NCBI GenBank assembly: GCA_963662175.1 | Contig: OY759217.1 | Coordinates: 11,968,562 to 12,032,561, forward strand | Source: Aradus depressus | Lineage: Eukaryota > Arthropoda > Insecta > Hemiptera > Aradidae | DNA: 64,000 nucleotides | Reading direction: 5' to 3' | Shown: in pieces, positions 1-9,575 of the stretch | How positions within the stretch are numbered: the first letter of the stretch is position 1 | How the letters are laid out: every line of letters starts with the position of its first letter | The notes under the pieces: generated by a model | Database searches by the model: none | Told to the model about the DNA's origin: nothing | The model's input: only the letters and a program-made list of their open reading frames with translations | Program-made: the position numbers and the translations under genes

Positions 1-176
1 CTTTAAAAACGTATTGTAGCTGATTCCTTATGATTTTTTACAGCTCGACTAAGATCATATGTACAGATATATACACACACACACATATATATATATATAC
101 ATATATATATTCTTTTAATGATAATAATTGTTGATAATGTACTGCAGGATAGTTTAAACACATCAACTAATCTTAC

Positions 177-224
177 CTGTCCACTTCCTTTTTCGGTTTC
201 GCAGTCAGAAGAATATGGATATTT
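177..224 (-). CDS. RAB3GAP1: RAB3GAP1 candidate exon 7 (linker)
   Basis: A 48-base exon candidate between acceptor GTTTGTTTTTAG|AAATAT and donor GGACAG|GTAAGATT. It is in phase 0 on both sides, which is what exon 6 requires, and has no stop. It encodes KYPYSSDCETEKGSGQ, a polar acidic stretch that would fall in the variable linker of the family before the conserved YNQFKS-type block. Support is splice signals, phase and position only, because the linker is not conserved enough for homology. The next exon would lie left of base 1. Confidence 0.6.
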
Positions 225-344
225 CTAAAAACAAACACAATAAATAAACCAATAACAATGAAAATCAAATACATTACAATAAACATAAAACGAGGTACTC
301 CAGAAGTTTTGATACAATTAGATAGTTTTAAAAATAATTAAATT

Positions 345-537
345 TGTAAATGCAGGGTCCTGTTTAACATTTATATTGTCTAATTCTACAAAAATATAAA
401 CATAAAGTGTACCGGTTTCGCCTTACGCCATCATCAGCACAAAATTCAACAGAAATCTGTTGTCCGATACACTGTATGTATGTATATAGTTTTGAGGAAT
501 TAGATAAATGTTTTTTGTATTTATTTATTTATTTCAA
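345..537. mobile_element. Palindromic MITE, family A, degenerate copy
   Basis: The left arm holds TATTGTCTAATTCTACAAAA and AAGTGTACCGGTTTCG; the right arm carries the diverged reverse complement. Same family as 61185-61425 and the split copy at 1597-2280. Lies in RAB3GAP1 intron sequence downstream of exon 7 orientation-wise beyond 224. Non-coding; the 61-codon frame starting at 508 is chance. Confidence 0.6.
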
Positions 538-1596
538 GCCACAACTAGACAAAAATGCACAACAACCACCAGCTGGTCTGACATAAACATAGAAAAAATT
601 ACGTATATGCAAACAATTAAAATAAAAAAATTTGATGTGAAAGACTTGAGAGAGGAAAAACACACAGCGGTAAAACCTCATGGTATCACTTAACATAACA
701 GGAAATCTCTACGCCAAACTCTCTTTAACCTAAAAAATAAAGAAAAACGTATGTTTTTTAATAGATTTTTTCCCCTTTAACCTTATTGGGGAATTGTGGG
801 TTAACACTGCGCACTACCGGATTGGTGAATGAATACTTTTGGTGGAGAAAAATGGTTGATGGTTCAATCTAGGTTGAAGTCGCGGTGGGTCTTGTTGCTA
901 ACGTATGGTAGGCATTGTGTGATCAATCGGAGTGTTTTAAATTGAAAAATCTGTATTCGTCTGATGATCGAACCTTTGCAGTACCATATATTTGTAAGCC
1001 ATGAGTCCAGAGAGGTCGGATAAGATAGGTTGACAATTTAGTTTTTGTCAAGTCCATCCTTCAAAACGCCCATTCAAAATGTTCTACAATACTCGTAAGT
1101 CACCGGTCAAGTGAGAGTCATGTCGTCCTTGGATGAGGGTTCCAAGTTAGCCTTCTGTCGAGGGTTAATCCTAAATATTTCAATGCAGAGATATGAGACA
1201 ATGGATGGTTTTCAATGAATTTTGCTTTTATTCGTTTTTTTTTTTCAGTATATCACAGATCGCGAAAATGTACTGATATTAAATTCAGTGATGGCTACCA
1301 ATATTCTACTAAAAATGTAGTTTTAGCATAGTGATTTTTTTTTTTTTTTTTTTGCCTTTGTAATATCCGCAATAATCACTAATTGTAACTAGCCGCAGTC
1401 AGAATGCTCTTAATTCTTTATGTGGTCATTACAGTTCTTAAATAATAGACCAAGTTTAAATTAAATATTAAGATTTGGTTCCTCATTCTCGTATGAAACG
1501 CAAAAATGTACACTTAAAAACGGCATGATTCATCCACAATATTAATTAATAAATGTTTATACTGAATACGCTTCCACACTCTATTATTCTTAAAAT

Positions 1597-2280
1597 AAAT
1601 AAAAACAAAGAACTTGTTTAATTTCCATGTCTAATTCCACAAACATAAGTACATAAAGTGTACCGGTTTCTGCTTACACCATCAGCACAAAGTTCAAAAG
1701 CGACTTTTTATATAATATAATAATAATAATTTTTATTGTTTAAAGGGATCACCCCTATACAATACAATTGAGTCAGTGACCATAATTTTGACAATATTAA
1801 CATAATAATGACACATATAAAGGAATACACATATAAAACAATAATGACACATATAAAGGAACCTTTAACAAACTAAATAAATAAAATAAGTATAAATAAA
1901 ATAAGTAATTACAAATTAATAATAATAATGTAACAAAGACAGTAAATATGGAGTCGGGATGTAGATATTGAATATCAATATAATATGTAAGTTGAAATAC
2001 ATTATTCGTTAACAATGAATGATCTAAGTTTCAAGACGTTGATTAAATAATAAAAAATATTTGAGATATAATTTTTATTATGGGCCAGGAGTAATGTATA
2101 AAAGTTGGTTTTGTCTATACTGATACTCTGAGGCAGGAAGTGGCTTCTAATGGGGGAGTAAATCGACAGGATATTAAGACTTTTTATATATTGACAATGG
2201 CATAAGCCGAAATCTATACACTTTATGTATATATTTTTGTGGAATTAGACAATATTTTTTGTTTTTATTTATTTCATTAG
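1597..2280. mobile_element. MITE family A split by a LINE 3' end
   Basis: The left half (1597-1714, with AAGTGTACCGGTTTCTGC) and the right half (2178-2280, with GTGGAATTAGACAATATT) are the two arms of the palindromic MITE seen whole at 61185-61425. They are separated by the insertion annotated at 1715-2177. Confidence 0.65.
1715..2177 (-). mobile_element. LINE-like 3' end inserted in a MITE
   Basis: The insertion is flanked by the perfect 13-base duplication GACTTTTTATATA (1702-1714 and 2178-2190). It begins on the plus strand with (ATA)n, as expected for the tail of an element on the minus strand. The first 100 bases resemble 3402-3510, sharing the TTTTTATTGTT, GAGTCAGT and ACAATATTAACATA words. 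No reverse transcriptase motif remains. Confidence 0.6.
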
Positions 2281-2389
2281 CTTTTCACTAAATCGACACA
2301 GAAATGTATTCAAACATCTATTATTCTTATACAAAAGAAACAGATTATTTTCTGTAATTAGAACTGCAATTGCAAATCCATATACTTAC

Positions 2390-2559
2390 CGAATTTTCCT
2401 CAACATCAGGAAACAGATAGTAGAGTATGGGCATAAGTAGCTTCTGGGAGATAGGCCCTTCAAGAGACTTCTTCCTGGAGGCGTACTGATTGAGGAGATT
2501 GCTCAGGGTGGGAATTCTCGACTCTGTGAGTAGACTGAACGGCTGCAACATCTCTCCAC
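2390..2559 (-). CDS. RAB3GAP1: RAB3GAP1 exon 6
   Basis: Acceptor TTTATCTTTGTACCAG|GTGGAG, donor AATTCG|GTAAGT, ending in phase 0. It encodes GEMLQPFSLLTESRIPTLSN and then LLNQYASRKKSLEGPISQKL plus LLMPILYYLFPDVEENS. The family has the same order: a leucine-rich stretch, a basic patch, then NDVLNTILLFLFPDA just before an acidic, poorly conserved linker. An overlapping open frame at 2460-2717 reads across the intron and is spurious. Confidence 0.92.
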
Positions 2560-2868
2560 CTGGTACAAAGATAAACAAGATGAGAACATAAGTTGATGTG
2601 GAAGAATACCCAACGATAGTGGCGGATGTACCAGAAAGCTGAATACACGAAACCGATGGAGCCCCGCGCGGTCATTATACACAGGCGGCTCTTATTTTCG
2701 CTCCAGAATACCATCAAAACAATTCGCTAATTTCTTCATATTCTGTGATTATATAAATAAATAAACCATTACTTTATTTTCGTTATGAATACAATAAACC
2801 GATAAATATAGGGAGGAGTAAGATAAGTTAAGATCCAATACATATTTTCATTTTAAATATTTATTTGT

Positions 2869-3020
2869 CAGGATAGATTCGGGACCACTTAACGTCCCAC
2901 CCGAAAGACGGCTCAAGGTTTTTCATCTTCCTGAAAAAAAAAACCTAAGTGCCTCGGCTGAGTTTCGAATCCGCGATCTTGAGCTGAGTAGGCTAGCAGG
3001 CTACCTCTGAGGTATTCTCA
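2869..3020 (-). mobile_element. tRNA-derived SINE (family 1), partial
   Basis: Reverse-oriented copy with the conserved words TTAACGTCCCACCCGAAAGA, CTCGGCTGAGTTTCGAATCC (B box on the other strand) and TTGAGCTGAGTAGGCTAGCA. The A-box end is degraded. Located in RAB3GAP1 intron 5, between exons 5 and 6. Confidence 0.7.
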
Positions 3021-3104
3021 TAAACTACTTTGTTTACATGGAAAGTTGTGCAAAAAATAAAAATAAATCAGTATTATAAAAAAGAAAAGAAGAGGAAAAC
3101 GTGC

Positions 3105-3334
3105 CAGTGTCTCGAGAGGCGAAATCTCCCATCAAATCTTCAGCGGTCTTTTTGGAGGTACAGAAGAGGAGGAACTCTGCGAGGTAGTCGGTGAGTAGAC
3201 AGACGGGATTGTCGGCCCTGGAGATAGATAGGGACCACCTGGGGGCGGTCAGGGGGTCGAAGTCGGAGAACGTTTCACTGTCCACCATTGCAGTCTCCAC
3301 TACCTCCGGCCAGCAAGTATGCAGCGTCATCGTG
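3105..3334 (-). CDS. RAB3GAP1: RAB3GAP1 exon 5, probable GC donor
   Basis: Acceptor TATCTGCTTCAG|CACGATG. The translation includes LHTCWPEVVETAMVDSETFS, DFDPLTAPRWSLSISRADNP and VCLLTDYLAEFLLFCTSKKT, matching the family blocks for LATTWPHLTEG, DLDPIQAPHWSV, AENPQCLLGDFV and the following helix. No GT donor keeps phase into exon 6: the nearest GT (exon end 3101) leaves two bases where exon 6 needs one. A GC donor after 3105 (ACTG|GCACGT) gives a perfect join, R-D-T-G-G-E-M-L-Q. The 3' boundary is therefore inferred; the body of the exon is certain. Confidence 0.88.
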
Positions 3335-3399
3335 CTGAAGCAGATAAAAAAATTAATTCAAAGTGTAAAAAAAATTAACATCGATTAAGGTAAGAAGTG

Positions 3400-3600
3400 A
3401 TAATAATAATTTTATTGTTAAAAAGGTCAACCATATAATATATTGTATGATTGACCCTTTATTATTGAGTCAGTAAACATTACAATTACAATATTAACAT
3501 ATTCAACTGAACGGTAATGATGAAATAAATGCATAAGACTGCATATATAAATTAACTAAATAAGTAAGTTACAATAATGAATCCTATAGGATATGCGCTT
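3400..3600 (-). mobile_element. LINE-like 3' end fragment
   Basis: Begins with TAATAATAATTTTATTGTTA and continues with the GAGTCAGT and ATATTAACATATT words shared with 1715-1830. Interpreted as the (TAA)n tail and 3' UTR of the same LINE family, in RAB3GAP1 intron 4. No coding sequence is recognised. Confidence 0.45.
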
Positions 3601-3889
3601 TCCTTTAACTGTCAAGACCCAACTTAAAACAGAAAAACGGATTCAATTCATCCCGTGAAATTCAACGTTCTTGATTACTCATATTCATTTTTTTTTTCAA
3701 TTTAATAAAAATTGTTTCATTTTGATTCAATCCTAAGGATTTTGGTTCAAATTTCTACAATATTTGAAGTGCTAATCATGTTATCCGATTGGCAAGATGT
3801 TCTCAATCTTCGTTACATAAAATATCAATTAGGAGCTGTATAACATATTCAACATTTAAAAAAATTATACATCAGATGTAACTGTATAC

Positions 3890-4091
3890 CTGATGGGTTC
3901 ACAGACAGCTCCGAAGGGGAGACAGCTGAGTTCGGACCATCCGATGTCGGCAGCGAAAAGCTCTATATCGGGAGGCTCCTGGCTCCAGGTGAAGTTGGTC
4001 CAGTCCTGAAGAGTGTAGCCAAACTTGGCCGAGACGGACACAGGTTCCCTCATCTCTGTCTCTATTTTTGACTTGAACAAATTCAGCAGAC
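3890..4091 (-). CDS. RAB3GAP1: RAB3GAP1 exon 4
   Basis: Acceptor TTTATTTTTAG|GTCTGC, donor CCCATCAG|GTATAC. It translates as GLLNLFKSKIETEM, then VSVSAKFGYTLQDWTNFTWS and PPDIELFAADIGWSELSCLP followed by FGAVCEPIS. The family equivalents are LLDIFKSKIG, the FTYVLQDW segment, PPDIDAL and KLPFGACEDPIS. A TA-flanked MITE (4220-4603) lies only about 130 bases upstream of this exon in intron 3. Confidence 0.94.
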
Positions 4092-4157
4092 CTAAAAATA
4101 AACATACATAATTGTACTTAACATTTTTTGCAGAGATATTGTGAAACACTTAACAAA

Positions 4158-4783
4158 AAGTAAAGAAAAAACGTATGTTTTTAAAAAAATATTGTCTATT
4201 TCACAAAATATATATAATATGAGGAGTTTGGAGCCAGAGCGGACCAACTGGTTGAAACTGAACAGGAAGAAAATGACAATTGAAAATTGAGTACATTTTG
4301 TTTATCTCCATAAATGGGCTCCAAATATTCATTTATATTTGAAATTTTAGAATAGTATTGGATGAGTGATCCCTTTTTGTGTTCTATAAAGTTTTTGAAG
4401 GCCGTATGATCCATTGTGTCTTTGAAAATACATGCACAAAATACTTGTGGACTAAACTTAAAGTGCTGCTATCTATCACTGAAGTGAAGAAACTAAGTGA
4501 TCCACACTGGTTTTGAAAAAGGGAACCTATGCCAACATCAGGATGGTAATAACTCATTTTCCGAAAAATTGTGGGTTGGTCCGCTCTGGCTCCAAACTCC
4601 TCATATGGGAGTTCTTTCGATATTGTTACCATCTTCAGCCACGACTTAACAGATACTCATTACAGTATTTGTTAAGTCGTCGTGGCTGAAGATGGTAGCT
4701 ATACCGAAAGTACTCCCATTTTATATATATTTTGTGAAATAGACAATATATTTTTTTTTTTACATACGTTTTTTCTTCATTTT
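4158..4783. mobile_element. Foldback element hosting a second MITE
   Basis: The outer arms share AAACGTATGTTTTTAAAAAA and ATTGTCTATTTCACAAAATA in inverse orientation (4158-4219 and about 4720-4783). The centre is a hairpin, 4608-4660 against 4661-4719, with the arm TCTTCAGCCACGACTTAAC. The left arm is interrupted by the TA-flanked MITE at 4220-4603. In RAB3GAP1 intron 3. Confidence 0.65.
4220..4603. mobile_element. TA-flanked MITE with 29-bp perfect TIRs
   Basis: The termini TGAGGAGTTTGGAGCCAGAG and onward to GGACCAAC are perfect inverted repeats of 29 bases, and the element is flanked by TA on both sides (4218-4219, 4604-4605). That is the Tc1/mariner-type signature. The interior has short open frames with no recognised motif. 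It lies nested inside the foldback at 4158-4783. Confidence 0.7.
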
Positions 4784-5049
4784 ATACAGAATTGTATATT
4801 ATTTTTCTTAATTCACCAACTCGAACCCCTGCTTCTCAGTTGGCTACTCTCATCACTTCCAAAATAGCTCTCGGTAACTTTGAACTTGCAAAGCAAGGCC
4901 TATAAAAATGAAATATAACAATGTGAAACCGCAAAACTATGACAATTCTAATAAATAAAGCTACATAGATGCCATCAAGCCTGATTTCATAGCTTCAATA
5001 TTTAACATGGCCGGCTTTAACAATTAGATGTCAAAAAAAAAAAAAAATT

Positions 5050-5640
5050 AAAACTAAATTGGATTGGTCCCATGTTGGCATGGGAACGAAAAAGCAGACA
5101 TTGCCGCAAAAGACGCTGCACTCTCCTCCTTATTGCCTTAACAAACAGTTAACACAGCACAAGACTTTTCGACCTACTTCAGAAGAAACATTGAACAACA
5201 CTGAAACAATGAATGGACTCAGATGGAAGACAACAAACTCCGAAGAATAAAAGAAGAAAATAAGATGTGGAAACCTCCAAGCAACATGAACAGACGAGAC
5301 ACTGTGATCATCACAAGACTAAGACTTGGACATAGGAAACTGACACATTCCTATCTACTTCTTGACGTGAACAGCCGACTTGCTCCTGCAAGCAAGATTA
5401 CACAGAGCTCACAGTACTACATATACTGACTGCCTGCACAAACTACACCACATTGAGAAACAAATATAAACTACCGACTGACATGAAAAAACTACTCCAA
5501 ATATCCAACTACGAATTCAACAGACGCATCCACTTCCTTAAAGATGCAAAACTCTACGAGGACATGTAGTCACAATAGTCCTCGCTAATGACCCAGAAGT
5601 CGATGCGACGTTACAAAAAAAATAAAAACAGATGTAATTT
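5050..5640 (+). pseudogene. Decayed LINE, RNase H/C-terminal part
   Basis: Across shifted frames it reads W-S-H-V-G-M, an ALSPP-like helix region, then EDNKLRRIKEENKMW and RRDTVIITRLRLGHRKLTHS with YLLLDV. These match the end of the second ORF of Jockey/I-type LINEs: an RNase H WVPSHVG motif, then RLRIGHTRLTHSYLL before the zinc knuckle. A poly(A)-like tract ends it near 5610-5630. Stops and frameshifts show it is dead. Antisense to RAB3GAP1 in intron 3. Confidence 0.75.
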
Positions 5641-5672
5641 AACAGCGATTTACCATAGCAACGTTTACATAC

Positions 5673-5809
5673 CTGTAAGATGGCGGCATTGTGAATGTAT
5701 CTTCTTCAAGTGTACCATTTCAAACTCAGTTCTGAAGCCCTGTCCTTCACAAATGCCCATGTAGAATTTTTGCCAGGGTTCCCAAAATTTAACAAATGTC
5801 GGTACTTCA
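5673..5809 (-). CDS. RAB3GAP1: RAB3GAP1 exon 3
   Basis: A short exon of 137 bases. Acceptor TTTTTTTACAG|TGAAG, donor CTTACAG|GTATGT. It reads EVPTFVKFWEPWQKFYMGIC, then EGQGFRTEFEMVHLKKIHSQ and CRHLTG. The family has the same sequence of features: an aromatic-rich W..FY.G, then EGQG.RT.FEMVHL and HLTGLL at the junction. Phase joins exon 2 through a split Cys codon and exon 4 through a split Gly codon. Confidence 0.94.
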
Positions 5810-6565
5810 CTGTAAAAAAAAAAAAACCAAAACCATAATCAAAGAATAGCAAACAGATATTATGCATTTATGTAGTCTTTCTTATATCGGAAATATATAC
5901 ATATAGTAGTGAAAGAGACAGAATAGAAACGATAGGCGAACGAAGTGGGTACCAAAATAAAATATAAAGTAAAATGAAGCGAAAAATCGGAATAAATAGT
6001 TTAACGAACCTAGAACCGATTAATTCCAACAAACAGAATATGGGTCAGCTTACCACATTCGGATGTTTTTCTGAACAGATAGGAACACCCTTAGAAAAGA
6101 GGTCAAAATATCGTTGAAGCGAATCAGGATGCAAATTTCGAGAACAGGTCAAAGACATCCGAAATAATGAAAACAAAAGGAGATGCCTACATTCACTAAC
6201 ATAAAGTTGCAATAGGGAGAAAAAAAGTACCTAAATTTTTGTAAAAAATGTAGGCAGCTTTAACTTAATAGAGCTAGGGAAAATGGGAATTGTCAGAACG
6301 ACCAAATTCATTTAAAATTCTTACCGCTGTTACGCCATTAAGTTAATTAAGAGGTTGTTATTCATACATTATTCGTTACTAGTGATAAATTATCTATAGG
6401 TTACCGTCCGCTCCTAATCACCTGGATAACAGCAACAATATGATCTACAATGGATTCCAATGCCAATGGGAGAATTCGAACCCCCAATCTCCTGTCCCAT
6501 GGGCAGACATACTACGACCGACAAACCAACTTGAAGAAAAAAGACCAATGGTAGCAGTCACTAAC

Positions 6566-6845
6566 CATCCGACATTGTTGACGGCCATACATAGGGAGCT
6601 GAGAAGCACCTTCAGCTTGCTCTCAGAGGACAGGGTTCCTTTAGCAGGAGTCAGAGTGACAAAGTCGCTAAGTCCATACCAAGTGACCAGCACACCCTCA
6701 TCGCCTAACTGCGCCGGTGCGACCAGAAAGTCCTGATCTGTGCACATCATCTCCTCCAGCGCATCGGGCATTGGGTTCTTCTTCTCCTCTATAGAATCTG
6801 TCTCAGTCCCTTTCGTATAGTGTCTTGTGATGTTGAATTCGAAAT
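6566..6845 (-). CDS. RAB3GAP1: RAB3GAP1 exon 2
   Basis: Acceptor TTTCATGCAG|ATTTCG; donor GGATG|GTTAGT. The phase joins exon 1 as F-A-D-F-E-F and exon 3 as N-V-G-C-E-V-P, both matching the family order. The exon encodes the block with LVTWYGLSDFVTLTPAKG and the serine/leucine stretch SESKLKVLLSSLCMAVNNVG, equivalent to the family RWYGLREFVVIAP and LSESKCNLLLSSVSIALGN segments. A longer open frame (6445-7038) runs through both splice sites and is not the real product. Confidence 0.94.
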
Positions 6846-7384
6846 CTGCATGAAAAAAAATATAAGTATAGATATTAGAAATCAATGTCATGGCGAAACT
6901 AATAGATAATATGTAGAAAACACACATCATATATACCCAACATGTTTTTTTGTTGTACAATGTAAATATTCCATAAAAATAATGTAGACAACTAAAATAA
7001 TAATTGATCATAGTTAGGCAAAAAAACATCCAACCCACAACGACTTATATTTGAGAAAAACCAACTCAGAATATAAAAAACCAAATAACTTGAATCTTTT
7101 TTACTTAGTCTCGAAAAGAAGAAGACTAACGCAGTGGAGCCCGCTTCAGAAAGTTACATATTCACCAGTGAAATTCAATTTTAAGCAACCCGTGAAAAAT
7201 ATGTGGTACAAGTGTTTCATAAAGACAAAAAAACAGTAAATTTTCACTAGTTTACAAGCAGCATTCTTACAGTCTCACGCTTGTGACTAGTAATTATTTT
7301 TACAAGTTACACAATTGTACTGGTGAAAATGATAAAAGATTTTCACTCATCTCGGAGTCATTTTGAGAGTGCCAAAAATACGGT

Positions 7385-7515
7385 TAGTTATTATACTGCC
7401 AGAGCGCTCTTTCGTCGCTCTGGTGGACATGAGTTCGACTCTACTCTGGGAGTCCTAAATTTTGTCAACACAGGTGTATTCACCTATGGTAGGGGTGTTT
7501 AATGAGGACCTAACA
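7385..7515 (-). mobile_element. SINE family 1, left part of an interrupted copy
   Basis: Contains AGAGCGCTCTTTCGTCGCTC and the GGGAGTCCTAAATTTTG words of the SINE tail half. The copy resumes at 8189 after the foldback at 7554-8188. The site sequence AGGACCTAACA (7505-7515) is repeated as AGGACCTGACA at 8189-8199. Confidence 0.75.
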
Positions 7516-7553
7516 TTAATATGAAGATGGCTGATGTAGTGAGAAGTGATTAT

Positions 7554-8188
7554 TTCACAGGTTGTCAAATAACATGTAGTGTGACCTCTCACAGATTTTT
7601 ATTTGTATTAGCTAGCCGACTTTCGAGGTTGCCCGCATCATCAGGCAGTCTACAAAGAAACCATCCTTAGCAACAAAAACAAAAAACAAGTTTTGTTGGT
7701 AACAATCATAAAATATAAAAGCAACAAAGATTTAAATAAATATAAATACATTAAATGATAAAAAGTAACAAGTTGAGTTTGAAACAACCATACCTGATAA
7801 TTATTTTTTTTTAAATTAACCTAATTAAAATATCTTAGTAGATAAAATTAATTTTTTTTTAAAATGTAAATTCTATTTACTAAAATATTTTAATTAGGTT
7901 AATTTTTAAAAAAGTGCATAATATAATAGATAGAATTGTGAGGTATGGTTATTTCAAACTCAACTTGTTACATTTTATAATTTAATGTATTTACATATAT
8001 CGTTGTTGCCTTTTATTTTATGATTGTTACCAACAGAACTTGTTTTTTTTCGGTTTTTGTTTTTGTTGCTTAAGGATGATTTCTTTTGTAGACTGCCCAA
8101 TGATGAGGGCAACCTCGAAAGCCGGCTAGCTAATACAAATAAAAAATCTGTAAGAGGTCAGACTACATCTTATTTGATCACCTGTGAA
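7554..8188. mobile_element. Long foldback element inserted in a SINE
   Basis: Two arms of roughly 280 to 300 bases are near-perfect inverse copies. The left arm has CACAGGTTGTCAAATAA, TTTGTATTAGCTAGCCG and TTCGAGGTTGCCC; the right arm ends GGCAACCTCGAAAGC, CGGCTAGCTAATACAAAT and ATTTGATCACCTGTG. The centre near 7855-7870 is AT-rich. No coding capacity. About 40 bases between the left duplication (7515) and the left arm are unexplained. In RAB3GAP1 intron 1. Confidence 0.75.
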
Positions 8189-8310
8189 AGGACCTGACAT
8201 CGTACAGGTTCATCGCTTAACCTCTCATCCAGGACCATCGCTTAACATCTCATCCGAAGGACGGCGTACTCAAGGTTTTTTCACCTCCCATGGCCTCGGC
8301 CGTTACTTGT
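8189..8310 (-). mobile_element. SINE family 1, right part of the interrupted copy
   Basis: Continues with CCTGACATCGTACAGG, then a short internal duplication of the CATCGCTTAAC segment, CCGAAGGACGGCGTACTCAA and TGGCCTCGGCCG. The tRNA-like head has been lost. Confidence 0.65.
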
Positions 8311-8422
8311 TATTACCTTGCAATTGGTTATTACCTTGTAATTTGCCTTTATATGATTACGAAACACCCCCTATTTTTCAGAGGGGGTTGAAATTAACTG
8401 GTGAATATGTAATATTCTAGAA

Positions 8423-8450
8423 CCCCCCCCCCCCCCCCCCCCCCCCCCCC
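8423..8450 (+). repeat. Poly(C) tract, 28 bases
   Basis: Uninterrupted C run in RAB3GAP1 intron 1, creating a spurious glycine frame on the minus strand. See the finding on homopolymer G/C tracts. Confidence 0.9.
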
Positions 8451-8826
8451 GTAGTTGAAAAATAAAAATCTACCAAATTAGAGTTGGATATTTTTTGGAT
8501 AACTATCAATGCATATGCATAATCATTCATATATTTTGATTCTGAATTATGAGAAAAAAAAATTAACCGAAAACGTATTTTTACGAGCTCAGTAAACATA
8601 ACCTGTACTCATTGACTGCTCCATTGCTAACAAAAATATTGTACTAGAAACGAAGTGTGTGAGAGGTGTGAAACTGTGGAAATAGAAACTATTTCTTCAA
8701 GAAGGATTGTCCTATATTCTAAGTATGAATTATTCAATCAAAAAAAAATATCGTATATGTATGACACACTGAACGAAGTATACAAACGTAGTCTACACAG
8801 AATATTCAAGTGATACAACCCTGACT

Positions 8827-8864
<38 letters not shown>
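8827..8864 (+). repeat. Poly(G) tract, 38 bases
   Basis: An uninterrupted G run directly abutting the tRNA-like head of a family 2 SINE that starts at 8865. It is the longest of the G/C runs in the window. Confidence 0.9.
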
Positions 8865-9045
8865 CGTGCCGGCTAGAGCGTAGGGCTTTGGTCGCCTGGA
8901 CCCGCCACGGTTTGCGGGTTCGAATCCCGTCTGAGAGTTTTATTTAATAAAACGAACTCCCTCCCGGGGCCATGGATGTTGTGCAAATAACACTGTTATA
9001 GAGACATGACTAATGTGCAAAGTTCCATGAAGACATAAAGAAAAA
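8865..9045 (+). mobile_element. tRNA-derived SINE, family 2
   Basis: The head GGCTAGAGCGTAGGGCTTTG resembles a tRNA D-arm/A box and GCGGGTTCGAATCCCG is a good B box. The body TCCCTCCCGGGGCCATGGAT is shared with 44950-45133 and 13140-13275. It is not a functional tRNA gene: the acceptor stem does not close and the non-tRNA body follows directly. Confidence 0.8.
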
Positions 9046-9575
9046 AACTCCTGACTGAAAGTAAAGGATACATAATTCCAAATATTCATAATTTATACGT
9101 TTTTAGAAAAATTGTTAGTTGCCATCATATATTCTAAATTCAACTATTCATATTGTTCTCAAAATTTCTTTTGTTGCTATATAAAAACAATGTCACCATT
9201 ATTGCGATTTTTAGCTAATTCTTCAGCTTTACAGCCAATTATCACTTAACGCATAAGATTTTAAACTATTTGTTAAATCGAGGTTTGAATATTCCCAGTT
9301 CTGGATGTAATTGTACAGACCATATATGACATGTTAACTCAGATTTCAACAGTCCTTAATTCAATCTCCAAAATATTGTGGAAAATATCAATCTACCCTT
9401 CAATTGTAAAATTATATTCCCTTTTGTGTGTAAGTCCTCCATTCTAGTCCCATGTAAACAAATATTCAAGGATATTCCACAGAAATTGTAATTATCTTTA
9501 GTGATGTGGATTCAAAAGTCGGTCTTTCTGTTTAATACTTATCCAACGAGGTTCCTCAAAATTTGGTTTGCTTAC

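Noticed and set aside
2460..2717. 85-codon frame overlapping RAB3GAP1 exon 6
   Set aside because: Out of frame with the conserved protein and crosses the acceptor at 2560.
6445..7038. 197-codon open frame on the minus strand
   Set aside because: Only the part from 6845 to 6566 is RAB3GAP1 exon 2; the ends run across both splice sites into intron.
8865..8940. Possible tRNA gene
   Set aside because: Good B box and A-box-like arm, but no closing acceptor stem and the same sequence with its non-tRNA body recurs at 44950 and 13140, so it is a SINE.
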